Assembly (NCBI GenBank): GCA_003144015.1 | Contig: QFWS01000009.1 | Location: forward strand, 49,006-113,005 | DNA from: Flavobacteriaceae bacterium LYZ1037 | GTDB lineage: Bacteria; Bacteroidota; Bacteroidia; Flavobacteriales; Flavobacteriaceae | DNA: 64,000 nt | Reading direction: 5' to 3' | Shown: one piece after another, positions 1 through 8,901 of the stretch | How positions within the stretch are numbered: the first letter of the stretch is position 1 | How the letters are laid out: each line of letters starts with the position of its first letter | Translations under genes and position numbers: made by a program | The notes under the pieces: generated by a model | What the model saw: the letters and a program-made list of their open reading frames with translations, nothing else | Database searches by the model: none | Told to the model about the DNA's origin: nothing

Positions 1-2426
1 ACATCATTAGCTGCCAAAGTAATACTTCCTTTATCTCCATAACACAAAGGTTGAGCTACAGTTAAAGAAACTGTAAAGTCTCTTTCTCTTATTTGAACAT
101 CTGGCACTGTAAAAATACACGGGTTAGTTGGTGCCCCAACTTGTCTAATATAAATTGTATAGGTACCAGCAACTGTTACTGTAAAAATATTACTTGTTTG
201 ATAGGTGATTCCATCAATACTATATTCGTAACCATTTGGTACACCACCAACAGTAATTTGTCCTGGTGTTGTACAAATAATATCGTTGCTTGTAACCGTT
301 GGGTTTAATACATTTTGATAGACATTAAAGTAGAACTGATTAAAACAACCGCCTTCATAATTTAAGGTTAGTCTAAATTGTCCAGATGTGTTTGCGTTAA
401 AAGTTGGACCTGTTCCTACTTGGTTCCATGAACAAGCGGCATTTTCATTTGCACAGTCTGTATTACTAACAGGTGTACAACTACCTTCATCTAATTGCTC
501 CCAAATAATAGATGAAGCATCTGTAATATTTGTTTCAATTAATCTAAAGTCATTAGCACCACATAAAAAGATGTTTGGCAATAGTTTTCCATTGTTCGGA
601 CAAGTAACCACTTGATCTGCAAATGGAATAACAGGATTTGTTAATGTTGTACCTCCATAATTAGTAACAACAAAAGTTTGATCAATAGACTGACATGGAG
701 CAACAGCTGTATTATGAACATAATAAGTTCCAACAGCAGTAACTGTAATCGTTTGAGTGGTTCCTATTACAGGTGTTCCAGTAGGACTGGTAGACCAGGA
801 ATACGAATCGTAACCATTAGCAGCTGTTAATTGAACACTATCTCCACAAAGAATAACGTTTTCTATAAATTCGCAATCTAAATCTACTAAAAAATTGGTT
901 GCTTGAGGCGTAATTAAACAGCCTGTATTAGAATTTAAACTTGGATCATCTGAAATTACAAAAAATGGATTAGTAACACCACTGTAAGTTGCAAATGCTT
1001 GATTATTAATAATATTCGAACAGGCATCTGCAAGTTCGTTACAACTATCTACAACTTGAGCATGAATTCTAATTTCTGTAACTGGGTCACCTTGTTCAAC
1101 TATGGAATTATCAACACTAAAAACTATCTCCCTTGTTGCTGGAGTGTAACTAAGTACTGTTACTCCAGGTGGTAATACTCCTAAATCTGCTGGATAATTA
1201 AAAATAATATTTACAGGTAAAATATCCCGAATGATCAAGTTATTTGCGTCATCATTCCCTGAATTATGAAAACCAATAATATAATTTAGAGGTTGTCCTA
1301 AGCCAATAGCTAAACCGCCAATATCATTTCCAAGATCATCTTCAACAATTTTAGTAAGAACAATCTTGGGCTCAATAATATCTACAGCAAATGCACAGAA
1401 ATATGCAAAATATTGATCCTGATTACTCTCCATCCGGATAGTAGCAGTTGTATCATCATTTCCAATAACAGTATTGCCAGGGTTTGGAACTACCATAACT
1501 CCTGTATCAAAACCTAGAGTATTTGTACTATTTGGAACTCTATTGTTAACAGGTAAAGCACTTAATTGTGTAACCGAAGAGTTGAAAAAGTTATTTGCTG
1601 GTCGATCGACAGCAGACATGGTCACACCATTTAATATCAACCTATCATTCTGAATTGGGCTATCTCCTTCTAAGGCAGCAAAAGCAAAGTTTGCTCGAAC
1701 TGGTATTGGGGCTGGAACTGTACGGAATCCAGACACTGGAATATCGACATTTACAGAGCTATTTATAGAACTAAAACCATCAAAACTTGTAATTGATTTA
1801 CCAGGTAAAGTTGGGTCTTCGAAAACAATAAACAGAGACCATCCTGCCGAATAACCTGTTCCGTTATATGGATTAAATGTTGAGGTTTCCCCAACTGCTG
1901 TGGACACATTTCCTACTGTATATGTTCCTAAATTAGCAGCCAACCCTGTAACAATTGATGTTACATCCGCAAAACAAGAATAAGGATAACTATTTCCAGT
2001 TTCTACGCCATTGGCTTCGTAAATGACAGTACCTACTACATCATTATAACCGCCAGTGGGTCCTTTAAATTTTACTTGAGTTATTGGATCATTTCCGTTA
2101 GTAACGGCTCCCCAATATAAACCTGCATGAACAATTTTATAACATCCTGGGTTTGGTATTTCTAAATCCGCACTTGAGGAATTAAATGTAGATCCATCGC
2201 CGTCAATATCAATATATTGCATATCAACATTATGGTTATAAACAGAATTGTCATTAAATGGACTATTGCTTGGTCCTAGAATGTTATTCCCAATTAAGCG
2301 AATATCTCCTTTTAAATCACTATTAAATCTCGGTGTGAAGGGCACAAAGTTTTGAGCAAATGTTTGCATGCTCAACAGTAGTATGATTACAACAATGCCA
2401 ATCTTAAAAAAAGTAGGTTTTTTCAT
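1..2426 (-). CDS. Large secreted adhesin-like protein, 3' end off window (T9SS cargo candidate)
   Basis: The reading frame is open from an ATG at 2424-2426 to the left edge, giving about 808 visible residues with no stop, so the C-terminus is missing from the window. A signal peptide ends near residue 25 (hydrophobic core, then TFAQ). The next part resembles N-terminal domains of Flavobacteria type B sorting proteins (HAGLYWGAVTNG). A DUF11-like conserved repeat follows (IVLTKIVEDDLGNDIGG, then YIIGFHNSGN), and then Ig/PKD-like segments with paired cysteines (CGDSVQL, WSTSPTG). It is third in a minus-strand cluster after a type B sorting-domain protein and a PorP/SprF protein, the usual SprB-like arrangement. 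A C-terminal gliding-associated domain is expected beyond the edge but not seen. Function as a surface adhesin is inferred. Confidence 0.85.
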   Translation of the reverse strand, partial: MKKPTFFKIGIVVIILLLSMQTFAQNFVPFTPRFNSDLKGDIRLIGNNILGPSNSPFNDNSVYNHNVDMQYIDIDGDGSTFNSSSADLEIPNPGCYKIVHAGLYWGAVTNGNDPITQVKFKGPTGGYNDVVGTVIYEANGVETGNSYPYSCFADVTSIVTGLAANLGTYTVGNVSTAVGETSTFNPYNGTGYSAGWSLFIVFEDPTLPGKSITSFDGFSSINSSVNVDIPVSGFRTVPAPIPVRANFAFAALEGDSPIQNDRLILNGVTMSAVDRPANNFFNSSVTQLSALPVNNRVPNSTNTLGFDTGVMVVPNPGNTVIGNDDTTATIRMESNQDQYFAYFCAFAVDIIEPKIVLTKIVEDDLGNDIGGLAIGLGQPLNYIIGFHNSGNDDANNLIIRDILPVNIIFNYPADLGVLPPGVTVLSYTPATREIVFSVDNSIVEQGDPVTEIRIHAQVVDSCNELADACSNIINNQAFATYSGVTNPFFVISDDPSLNSNTGCLITPQATNFLVDLDCEFIENVILCGDSVQLTAANGYDSYSWSTSPTGTPVIGTTQTITVTAVGTYYVHNTAVAPCQSIDQTFVVTNYGGTTLTNPVIPFADQVVTCPNNGKLLPNIFLCGANDFRLIETNITDASSIIWEQLDEGSCTPVSNTDCANENAACSWNQVGTGPTFNANTSGQFRLTLNYEGGCFNQFYFNVYQNVLNPTVTSNDIICTTPGQITVGGVPNGYEYSIDGITYQTSNIFTVTVAGTYTIYIRQVGAPTNPCIFTVPDVQIRERDFTVSLTVAQPLCYGDKGSITLAAND

Positions 2427-2504
2427 GATATTTTTATTTATATATAATCATTTCATCTTTTTAAGGGGCATTAAAAAGACCAAATGGGGGCTTTCATATT
2501 TTTA

Positions 2505-4844
2505 CTATTCTTCTATTTTAACAACAGACATTTTTTCATTATATGGTAAATTTCCTTTGTTTTCTAATCCTCTCATAGCTTCTTCTACATATTCAAATTT
2601 TTGAGAATAGATATAATACTTACTGGTATTAACATCATAGAAGAAATTAATATTTGATTGTCCAGCAGATACCACTTTTTCTAAAAATTCATCTCTATCA
2701 TTTATATTTTCATGTACAGCTAATATCATATAGTAGCCTTTTTCTACATTTTGTACACCTTTTAATATTTGAACATTACTACTTTGTTCTTCTCCAAAAT
2801 TAAAGTCTTCTGCAGTTAAAGGCTCTGTACTTAATGGCGTGCTATTAATAATTCTTTCTAAGCTAGCCATATCTTTTTGATGTCTATCCTTTTCATTATC
2901 ATAAAGAGCTCTTTTAATTCTTCGTTTTCTCTCTATTTCTGTAGCTACTTTAATAGACTCTAAAGACGAAACTAAACTGGCTCTTGTTCTTTCAAATTCT
3001 GCCTGTTCTTCTTTTAAAGTTTGAATTGTATCTAAATAATATTGACTTGTCTCATCATTTCTGTTTGATCCTTTTTTAATACGTTGGTTATATATATTTT
3101 CTAATTCAGTAATGGTCTTGTTACGTTCTGAAATAGCTGCATCTAAATCTGATTTTAAAGCTTCTAAAGCTCTATTTTCTGCTGAAATACTCTTAAACGG
3201 TTTTGGTTCAAGATAAATACCTTGCTCACTTAAATCGTTTTCTTCTTTTAAGTCTTTAAGATCTTTTTCTTTGGTAACAACAACCTCATTTAACCTTATT
3301 AATAAAGCGTCTTGTTCTTCTTTAGATGCTTTTGTTTCCTCTGTCAATGCATACATAGATTTAGCTAAAGCATCTTTTTGAGTTACCTCAATATCAGCTT
3401 GAGCTGCTGCTGCTTCGGCCGCTAATCTAGCTTCTTCATCTGCTTGTGCTTGAGCTGCTGCTTCGGCTGCTAATCTAGCTTCTTCATCTGCTTGTGCTTG
3501 AGCTGCTGCTTCGGCTGCTAATCTAGCTTGTTCGTCTGCTTGTGCTTGAGCTGCTGCTTCGGCTGCTAATCTAGCTTGTTCGTCTGCTTGTGCTTGAGCT
3601 GCTGCTTCGGCTGCTAATCTAGCTTGTTCGTCTGCTTGCGCCTGAGCATCTGTATCTTGAGTTTGTGCTGCTGCTGCTTGAGCTTCAGCTAATGCTTGTG
3701 CTTTTGCTTCACCTTCTAATTTAGCACGTTCTTGAGCTTCAGCCCTTTCTAATGCTCTTGCTTCTGCCGCCAATCTAGCTTCTTCTTGAGCTGTTGCTCT
3801 TTCTGCAGCTTTTTGCTCAGCTAATTGAGTTCTTTCTTCTGAAGACAATGTTGGCTTATTGGAAACGGCAGGTTTGTGCTTTTGATCTTTTATTAGTAAT
3901 GCTTCTTCCCTATCATCACCACTATATTGGTACCTGTTTCTTGTATTAAATTTATAAGCTAATGTAAATTCATGTGAAGAGCCGAAAGTAGATAAATCTC
4001 CCATCGCTTTTTCATAATTATACTCTACAGAAATTTGTTTGGTAACATTAACACCAACACCACCTGTTAATCCATAAACTGTGTTATAACCTAATTGTGC
4101 CCAAATACCTTTTGGAACAGCAAGCATAGCAATACCTGAAAAAATTGTTTGATCTTTTTTGAATTCAGATTTCACCAAAGCTGAGAATTTGCTCTGATCA
4201 AAAAAACCACGACTGTACATATATCCTGTATACATAAGGTGTGCTTGAATACTTTGCTGAGGATCTTCTTTAATTAACTCGGAAGTCTTAATATTATACT
4301 GTACTAAATTGTTTACAGATAATCCGAAATCGAAAAACACCAATCCATAATTAATACCTGGACTTACACTTAAAACCGTGTTTTTAGGAATGTTATCTAA
4401 AGATGGGTCGTCTTGATTAACAACCACTTTACCATCATTCAGACTACTTTTATAAAAGCCAAGGTTTAATCCAAAGGTTAAATTACTATCTGTTTGAAGT
4501 CTGGCATTATATGCGAAGTTTAATACACCTCCAAAAGTTGTTAATACACCATGGTTTTGTTGAAACAAGCCAACTCCTACTCCAATGTTTTCACTGTATC
4601 TACCTGTATAATTTATTAAATATGTTTGTGGTGCATTCTCAAACTGAACCCATTCTCTTTTATTAGTAATGTTGATATACGTGTTTTGTTCTCTAACAAA
4701 ACTAAATGTAGGATTGGTTAAATATCTATTAAATTTTAAAGAGCTTCTTACTGGAATAGCTAAAGACACCACACCATCTTCCTGAGAGAAAGTAAGTTGT
4801 GTTGTACACATGATTATAGCTATTATCAGTAAATATGCTTTCAT
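2505..4844 (-). CDS. PorP/SprF family T9SS membrane protein with Ala-rich coiled stalk and SPOR-like tail
   Basis: 779 aa, against about 300-340 aa for an ordinary PorP/SprF protein. Signal peptide at residues 1-20 (ends TFSQ). Residues 21-300 form the outer-membrane beta-barrel typical of the family, starting with YLTNPTFSFVREQN and ending HEFTLAYKFN. Residues 335-485 are an Ala/Glu/Gln-rich coiled region holding five 16-aa repeats. More coiled coil runs to about 670. The last 80 residues (GYYMILAVHENINDRDEFLEKV) look like a SPOR-like peptidoglycan-binding module. It starts 1 bp after the upstream type B sorting gene, so the two are co-transcribed. PorP/SprF proteins help export or anchor partner adhesins. 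The barrel-stalk-SPOR layout suggests a link from outer membrane to peptidoglycan (inference). Confidence 0.85.
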   Translation of the reverse strand: MKAYLLIIAIIMCTTQLTFSQEDGVVSLAIPVRSSLKFNRYLTNPTFSFVREQNTYINITNKREWVQFENAPQTYLINYTGRYSENIGVGVGLFQQNHGVLTTFGGVLNFAYNARLQTDSNLTFGLNLGFYKSSLNDGKVVVNQDDPSLDNIPKNTVLSVSPGINYGLVFFDFGLSVNNLVQYNIKTSELIKEDPQQSIQAHLMYTGYMYSRGFFDQSKFSALVKSEFKKDQTIFSGIAMLAVPKGIWAQLGYNTVYGLTGGVGVNVTKQISVEYNYEKAMGDLSTFGSSHEFTLAYKFNTRNRYQYSGDDREEALLIKDQKHKPAVSNKPTLSSEERTQLAEQKAAERATAQEEARLAAEARALERAEAQERAKLEGEAKAQALAEAQAAAAQTQDTDAQAQADEQARLAAEAAAQAQADEQARLAAEAAAQAQADEQARLAAEAAAQAQADEEARLAAEAAAQAQADEEARLAAEAAAAQADIEVTQKDALAKSMYALTEETKASKEEQDALLIRLNEVVVTKEKDLKDLKEENDLSEQGIYLEPKPFKSISAENRALEALKSDLDAAISERNKTITELENIYNQRIKKGSNRNDETSQYYLDTIQTLKEEQAEFERTRASLVSSLESIKVATEIERKRRIKRALYDNEKDRHQKDMASLERIINSTPLSTEPLTAEDFNFGEEQSSNVQILKGVQNVEKGYYMILAVHENINDRDEFLEKVVSAGQSNINFFYDVNTSKYYIYSQKFEYVEEAMRGLENKGNLPYNEKMSVVKIEE
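3402..3647 (-). repeat. 48-bp tandem repeat coding 16-aa AQAQADEQARLAAEAA units
   Basis: Five in-frame copies of a 48-bp unit lie inside the PorP/SprF gene and code for residues 400-481. Copies are nearly identical and differ mainly at one codon (Gln versus Glu in ADE-Q/E-AR). The high identity points to recent slippage or recombination, so copy number may vary between strains. The heptad-like Ala/Leu pattern predicts a rigid alpha-helical rod. It is not a CRISPR, because there are no spacers. Confidence 0.9.
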
Positions 4845-4845
4845 T

Positions 4846-6306
4846 TTATTTTATTAAGGTTATAGAACCTTTTTTTGTTTTATTATCTGAAGTGGTAATC
4901 ACGTAATAATAAACAGGATTCACACTTTTAAAATCAATCTCGTTTTCTGGCCAATTATTTTGGTAATCAGTTGTATTTAGAGACACTTTCCCATAAGCAT
5001 CCATTATAATGACTTGCGTATTTGTTCCACTTACATATTCGTTTGGAATAATCCAAGTATCGTTAACTCCATCTCCATTAGGACTTATTAAATTTGGAAT
5101 ATCTGCCACATTTGGAAAAGGATCTATTGGTTCTTCAATAACAAACAAAAACTCTTTTGAAACCACACAACCAGTTGTCTGACTAATAATCACTTTATAA
5201 TTTCCAAATTCGGTTGCATCGTATGTGTTTCCAGTTTCTCCTGGAATAATGGTTTCATTAAGATACCATTGAAATTCTGGGTTTGAAGCTGTAGTAGTCA
5301 CTTCAACATATAACAAATCTCCTGGTTCCATAGTATTCACCTCGTCTACATTTATACTGCTTACAAACCCTTCGCTTACTAAATCGATTGAAGCTGATGT
5401 AGAGCATGAACCTAAATCGATACTTACTGAGTAAGTTCCTGATAAAACAGCATTAATACTTTGATTGGTTGCTCCAGAAATAGCCTGGCCATCTAAATAC
5501 CATTGATAACTATTCCCTGTTGTGGTTGTTAATGTAGTTGGACCTCCGCTTGGACAAAATGGATTTCCAAGGCTTGATATAATTTCGCTTGTTGAGCCAG
5601 AACTAGATTCGGTAACTGTAACCCGATTTGAGAAAGAATCTGAAGTACAAGTCCCATAATCTGTTTCAACAAAATAAGTTCCTGGTGTATTAACAGTTAA
5701 ACTTTCTCCATCTGCAACAAAAACAGAGGTAGTTGGACCTGTCTCTCTATACCATTTAAAAGTTAGATTTGGATAATTTAAAGGCGAATCGTTCATTCCT
5801 GTTCCAGGGTTATCAATTGTTAATACATAAGATCCACCTGCACAATAAGCTGCAGTAGATATTAAATTATTAATTGAAAATGGTGTGTCTTGAATTTTAT
5901 AATAAGCTGCAAATGTTGGCGAACCAGAACTTGTAGCCACTGGAGCAGTACTCTTAATTCTAAGTCGGTATAATTCTCCTGAAGTTTCTGTTGGTAATGA
6001 AAAACTTAAAGTTGCTGGTGACGTTGTTACGCTTCCTGCTGCAGAAGTAAATACAACTGTAGGACTGGCAAAGCTACCATCTGCATCCGACAGTTCTATG
6101 TTAAATTGGTTTGTAGGACTTAATCCTGCTTCAGGTGAAAAGACAAACGTTACATTAAATGTATTAAATGATTCGTTTGCACAAGCTTGACTAAACCCAA
6201 TATTTGGAGCACCAATTACTATCTGTGCTTTTAAGTTCTGGTTTAAAAATAGAACAAAAAAACACATTACAAAAAAAAGTTTTTTTACAATAGTAGTTTT
6301 ATTCAT
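4846..6306 (-). CDS. T9SS type B sorting domain (gliding-motility C-terminal domain) protein
   Basis: 486 aa with a signal peptide at 1-28 (ends LKAQ). Several Ig-like segments follow (TFKWYRETGPTTSVFVADG; SYQWYLDGQAISGA; EFQWYLNETIIPGE), each with cysteines and the NxYxWYLDG style common in Bacteroidetes adhesins. The C-terminus carries the diagnostic gliding-motility-associated/type B signal: NLISPNGDGVNDTWIIP, a VIIMDAYGKV strand, and a final YYYVITTSDNKTKKGSITLIK-type strand. It should cross the outer membrane by T9SS and stay at the surface or be released. It is first in the minus-strand cluster with the PorP/SprF gene (1 bp apart) and the large adhesin, so it may be the partner of that barrel. 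Confidence 0.9.
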   Translation of the reverse strand: MNKTTIVKKLFFVMCFFVLFLNQNLKAQIVIGAPNIGFSQACANESFNTFNVTFVFSPEAGLSPTNQFNIELSDADGSFASPTVVFTSAAGSVTTSPATLSFSLPTETSGELYRLRIKSTAPVATSSGSPTFAAYYKIQDTPFSINNLISTAAYCAGGSYVLTIDNPGTGMNDSPLNYPNLTFKWYRETGPTTSVFVADGESLTVNTPGTYFVETDYGTCTSDSFSNRVTVTESSSGSTSEIISSLGNPFCPSGGPTTLTTTTGNSYQWYLDGQAISGATNQSINAVLSGTYSVSIDLGSCSTSASIDLVSEGFVSSINVDEVNTMEPGDLLYVEVTTTASNPEFQWYLNETIIPGETGNTYDATEFGNYKVIISQTTGCVVSKEFLFVIEEPIDPFPNVADIPNLISPNGDGVNDTWIIPNEYVSGTNTQVIIMDAYGKVSLNTTDYQNNWPENEIDFKSVNPVYYYVITTSDNKTKKGSITLIK

Positions 6307-6468
6307 ACGCTTTATTTATTAGCTATCTGCAAAAGAAACATGGTTTTGAATTAAACGTCATTTCTTTTATAAACTAAAGGGAATTATAAGTTTTAGGATT
6401 AATTTAAAAGAATTCTCAAAAAAGTAACTTGAGAATTGTTGGCTCGATAAAATCTCTATATAAATTTA

Positions 6469-7770
6469 TTAATCAGAGTTTGAAGCAATAATTTTATTAA
6501 TACGCAATCTAAAGTCTGGTCTTTTTGAGTCTCTAATATCAATAAACGTTTCAGAATCTAGTCCTTTAGAATACACATTAAAAAAACTGCTGTTACCGTA
6601 CCAGTTCTCTAAATCTTCGTTATTATTGTTGTATTCTGTAAATATATTTCCATTACAATTGTTGAAATACATTTCAGTAAATTTTACTCTATCTAGATTT
6701 TCGTTATTAATTTTAATTTTATTTTCTAGTAATACTGCAGGATTAAAACCTGAAATTACACTCTTACTCATATCAAGTGAAGCATATTCTGATATATAAA
6801 TAGCCTCTCTTACCAATCCAAGTTTAATTTCAGATCGTAAATTATCACTTGCATTAATCAATGTTAAATTTGTAGCAATTACAGATGTCCCCTTTTTAGA
6901 AAAGTCTACTTCCTCTTTTTCATCACCATAAGAAGCAACATGCATTGTTCTAGAACCATCTGGACTAGACACATAAGAAGATCTTACAGCTAAAGAGTTG
7001 TAGATATTGCATTGGGTTCCAAAATTAAAATTGTAATCAATCTTATTAGATTTATAAGAAACTAGTCTACTTAAATTAACTTGACCACCAAAAACATCGA
7101 AGGAATTTCCTGAAGAAAAACTTACCATGATATTTTCTAAAATGGTTTGACTTCCAACACCTGCTAGTAATAAAGCGTTAAAGTTACTGCCATCTTTCAT
7201 TTTCTTTCCAGCATATTCAATTCTTACATATCTTAATATTCCAGAATTACTTTCTATGTTTTCTCCACCGTAGCTTATGTTATCATATGACGCTGCTTTA
7301 AAGTTGTGATTTATCGAAGATCCGCTACCAAACTTATTAATGGGAGCATCTCCAAGAAGAATGATCCCTCCCCAATCTCCTGCTTTTTTTACACTTCTAT
7401 TTGAAGTAAAAATAATGGGATCGGTTACCAAACCATCTGCGATGATGGTGGCTCCTTTTGTAATTATTAAAGACCCTTTAGTTTTAAAGTCTCCAATAAT
7501 AACAGTTCCAGGTTCTATAGTAAGCGTGGCATTGTTAGTAACAAAAACATCTCCTAACAACATGTAGGTGTTCTTCTTTAATAGCTTGGTGTCGGTAGAA
7601 ATGTTACCTGTTAAGATTTCGGTAGCTTCGCCATATTCAATTTGACTAGGACTAAACTCGGTCCAAGAATTCAACCAGTTATTAGTTCCAATTATGCCTT
7701 TCTCTTGTTGAGAATAGGCACTTGAAAAGACTAATAGAAAAATACTTAAGAGTTGGGGCAGATTTTTCAT
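6469..7770 (-). CDS. Secreted beta-helix-like protein, function unknown
   Basis: 433 aa with a clear signal peptide (residues 1-20, ends SAYSQ). Residues 60-170 match a pattern seen in many Bacteroidetes exported proteins: LTIEPGTVIIGDFKTKGSL, then IIFTSNRSVKKAGDWGGIIL and LRYVRIEYAG. This suggests right-handed parallel beta-helix rungs. The later part repeats short strand-turn units without known catalytic motifs. I see no T9SS type A or B C-terminal signal (it ends IIASNSD), so its final location is uncertain. About 160 bp separates it from the surface cluster downstream, so it is probably its own transcription unit. Confidence 0.75.
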   Translation of the reverse strand: MKNLPQLLSIFLLVFSSAYSQQEKGIIGTNNWLNSWTEFSPSQIEYGEATEILTGNISTDTKLLKKNTYMLLGDVFVTNNATLTIEPGTVIIGDFKTKGSLIITKGATIIADGLVTDPIIFTSNRSVKKAGDWGGIILLGDAPINKFGSGSSINHNFKAASYDNISYGGENIESNSGILRYVRIEYAGKKMKDGSNFNALLLAGVGSQTILENIMVSFSSGNSFDVFGGQVNLSRLVSYKSNKIDYNFNFGTQCNIYNSLAVRSSYVSSPDGSRTMHVASYGDEKEEVDFSKKGTSVIATNLTLINASDNLRSEIKLGLVREAIYISEYASLDMSKSVISGFNPAVLLENKIKINNENLDRVKFTEMYFNNCNGNIFTEYNNNNEDLENWYGNSSFFNVYSKGLDSETFIDIRDSKRPDFRLRINKIIASNSD

Positions 7771-7950
7771 AATACAAATGTTATTTATTTATCATAAAGA
7801 TTTTTTTCAATTTAGCTCAAACATATAAAAAATATTCCATTAAACACAATAAATAACGATGAAATGCACATATTATTTACTATTGAAAGTTTTTTCTTAC
7901 TAAAATTATTTGTTTTTAAATAATAAACGTAGAATAAATTTATGATGGTT

Positions 7951-7982
7951 AAAAAAATATCAAGTAAAAACTTGATATTTTA
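7951..7982. terminator. Rho-independent terminator, bidirectional
   Basis: A perfect 10-bp stem (AAATATCAAG at 7955-7964 pairing with CTTGATATTT at 7971-7980) with a 6-nt loop and A/T runs on both sides. It lies 40 bp past the stop of the minus-strand 150-aa gene and should end that transcript. Confidence 0.7.
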
Positions 7983-8021
7983 AAATTAGAACTGAAAATA
8001 GGTTTTAATAATCTTATAATA

Positions 8022-8474
8022 TTAAAATCTATTATTCTCACTATATATATGTAGTGCTTTTAAAGTTTCTTCGTAAAATAAGATAGCAGCAATCAAGTTT
8101 GATCTATCTGAATAGGGAAGAATTTTATTTTGAAAATCCATGGTGCTCAAAAAGTAATTTCTTGTAGCATCTATTTGATTGTCTAAAGCACTTCTATTTT
8201 CTTTAGTATCAGGAATACCAAAGGTAGACATAGTCACACCTGGTTTAGTTGCAAAAGCAATATAAGGTAATATTTTAATGATAATTTCAATACGCTCATT
8301 GTACAAGCCTAATAAAACGCCTTTTTGCATTTGTTCCAGTTCTTTTCGATCGTGGTATTTAGAAATAGATACATCTTGACTGATAATACTTTTTGGTGCA
8401 TCTTTATTTTGAGCAGTTCCAATGCCTGTCATCAGTAAAAAAGTAAGACAAATTAAAGTAATTCTAGATTTCAT
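8022..8474 (-). CDS. Small exported hypothetical protein
   Basis: 150 aa with an N-terminal signal peptide (residues 1-21, core ITLICLTFLLMTGIG, ends TAQ). The rest is predicted mostly helical with no recognised motif and no cysteines after the signal. A TAAATTTG -7 box lies at 8501-8508 on the minus strand, about 27 bp before the ATG, and a strong terminator follows, so it is monocistronic. I do not recognise a family. Confidence 0.7.
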   Translation of the reverse strand: MKSRITLICLTFLLMTGIGTAQNKDAPKSIISQDVSISKYHDRKELEQMQKGVLLGLYNERIEIIIKILPYIAFATKPGVTMSTFGIPDTKENRSALDNQIDATRNYFLSTMDFQNKILPYSDRSNLIAAILFYEETLKALHIYSENNRF

Positions 8475-8901
8475 ATTAAAGATTTTGGGATTCTATATGA
8501 CAAATTTATGCAATTAAACGAAAAAAACAAGCGTTTTGTCGATTATTTGATAAAAATCTATATAATATTTTAGAAAAAAATGAAATCGGTATATAACTCT
8601 CAGAAAATAATAAGGTTATAGTTCACATCATTTGATCTATTATTAAAGAACGTAATAATCAAGAAAACATCTTATAAATGCTAATGATTGGTTTTATATT
8701 AGTTTAGAATAATTTAAACATAGATTATTTACTTCTCCTATTCAGAATTATTTTCCTTATTATTTATTACCTCTTCTAAGAATTATAAATACGAAAGCCT
8801 TAGCGTTTTTACTAACATTAACAAACTATGCGTAGTTTGAATTTCCATGCTTTTTCAACTTTTCTAATTCTTTAAAAAATTATAACTTTTTTAATATTGC
8901 T
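8475..8901. other. Intergenic stretch, no gene seen
   Basis: About 430 bp of very AT-rich DNA between the phosphoesterase operon and the small exported protein. Apart from the promoter-like box at 8501-8508, I see no open frame with coding character, no strong hairpin and no RNA gene. Confidence 0.6.

Noticed and set aside
3402..3647. Regular 48-bp repeats as a possible CRISPR array
   Set aside because: The repeats are contiguous without spacers and in frame inside a long coding region.
6469..7770. T9SS sorting signal on the beta-helix-like protein
   Set aside because: The C-terminus lacks both the type A YPNP pattern and the type B NGDGxND pattern.
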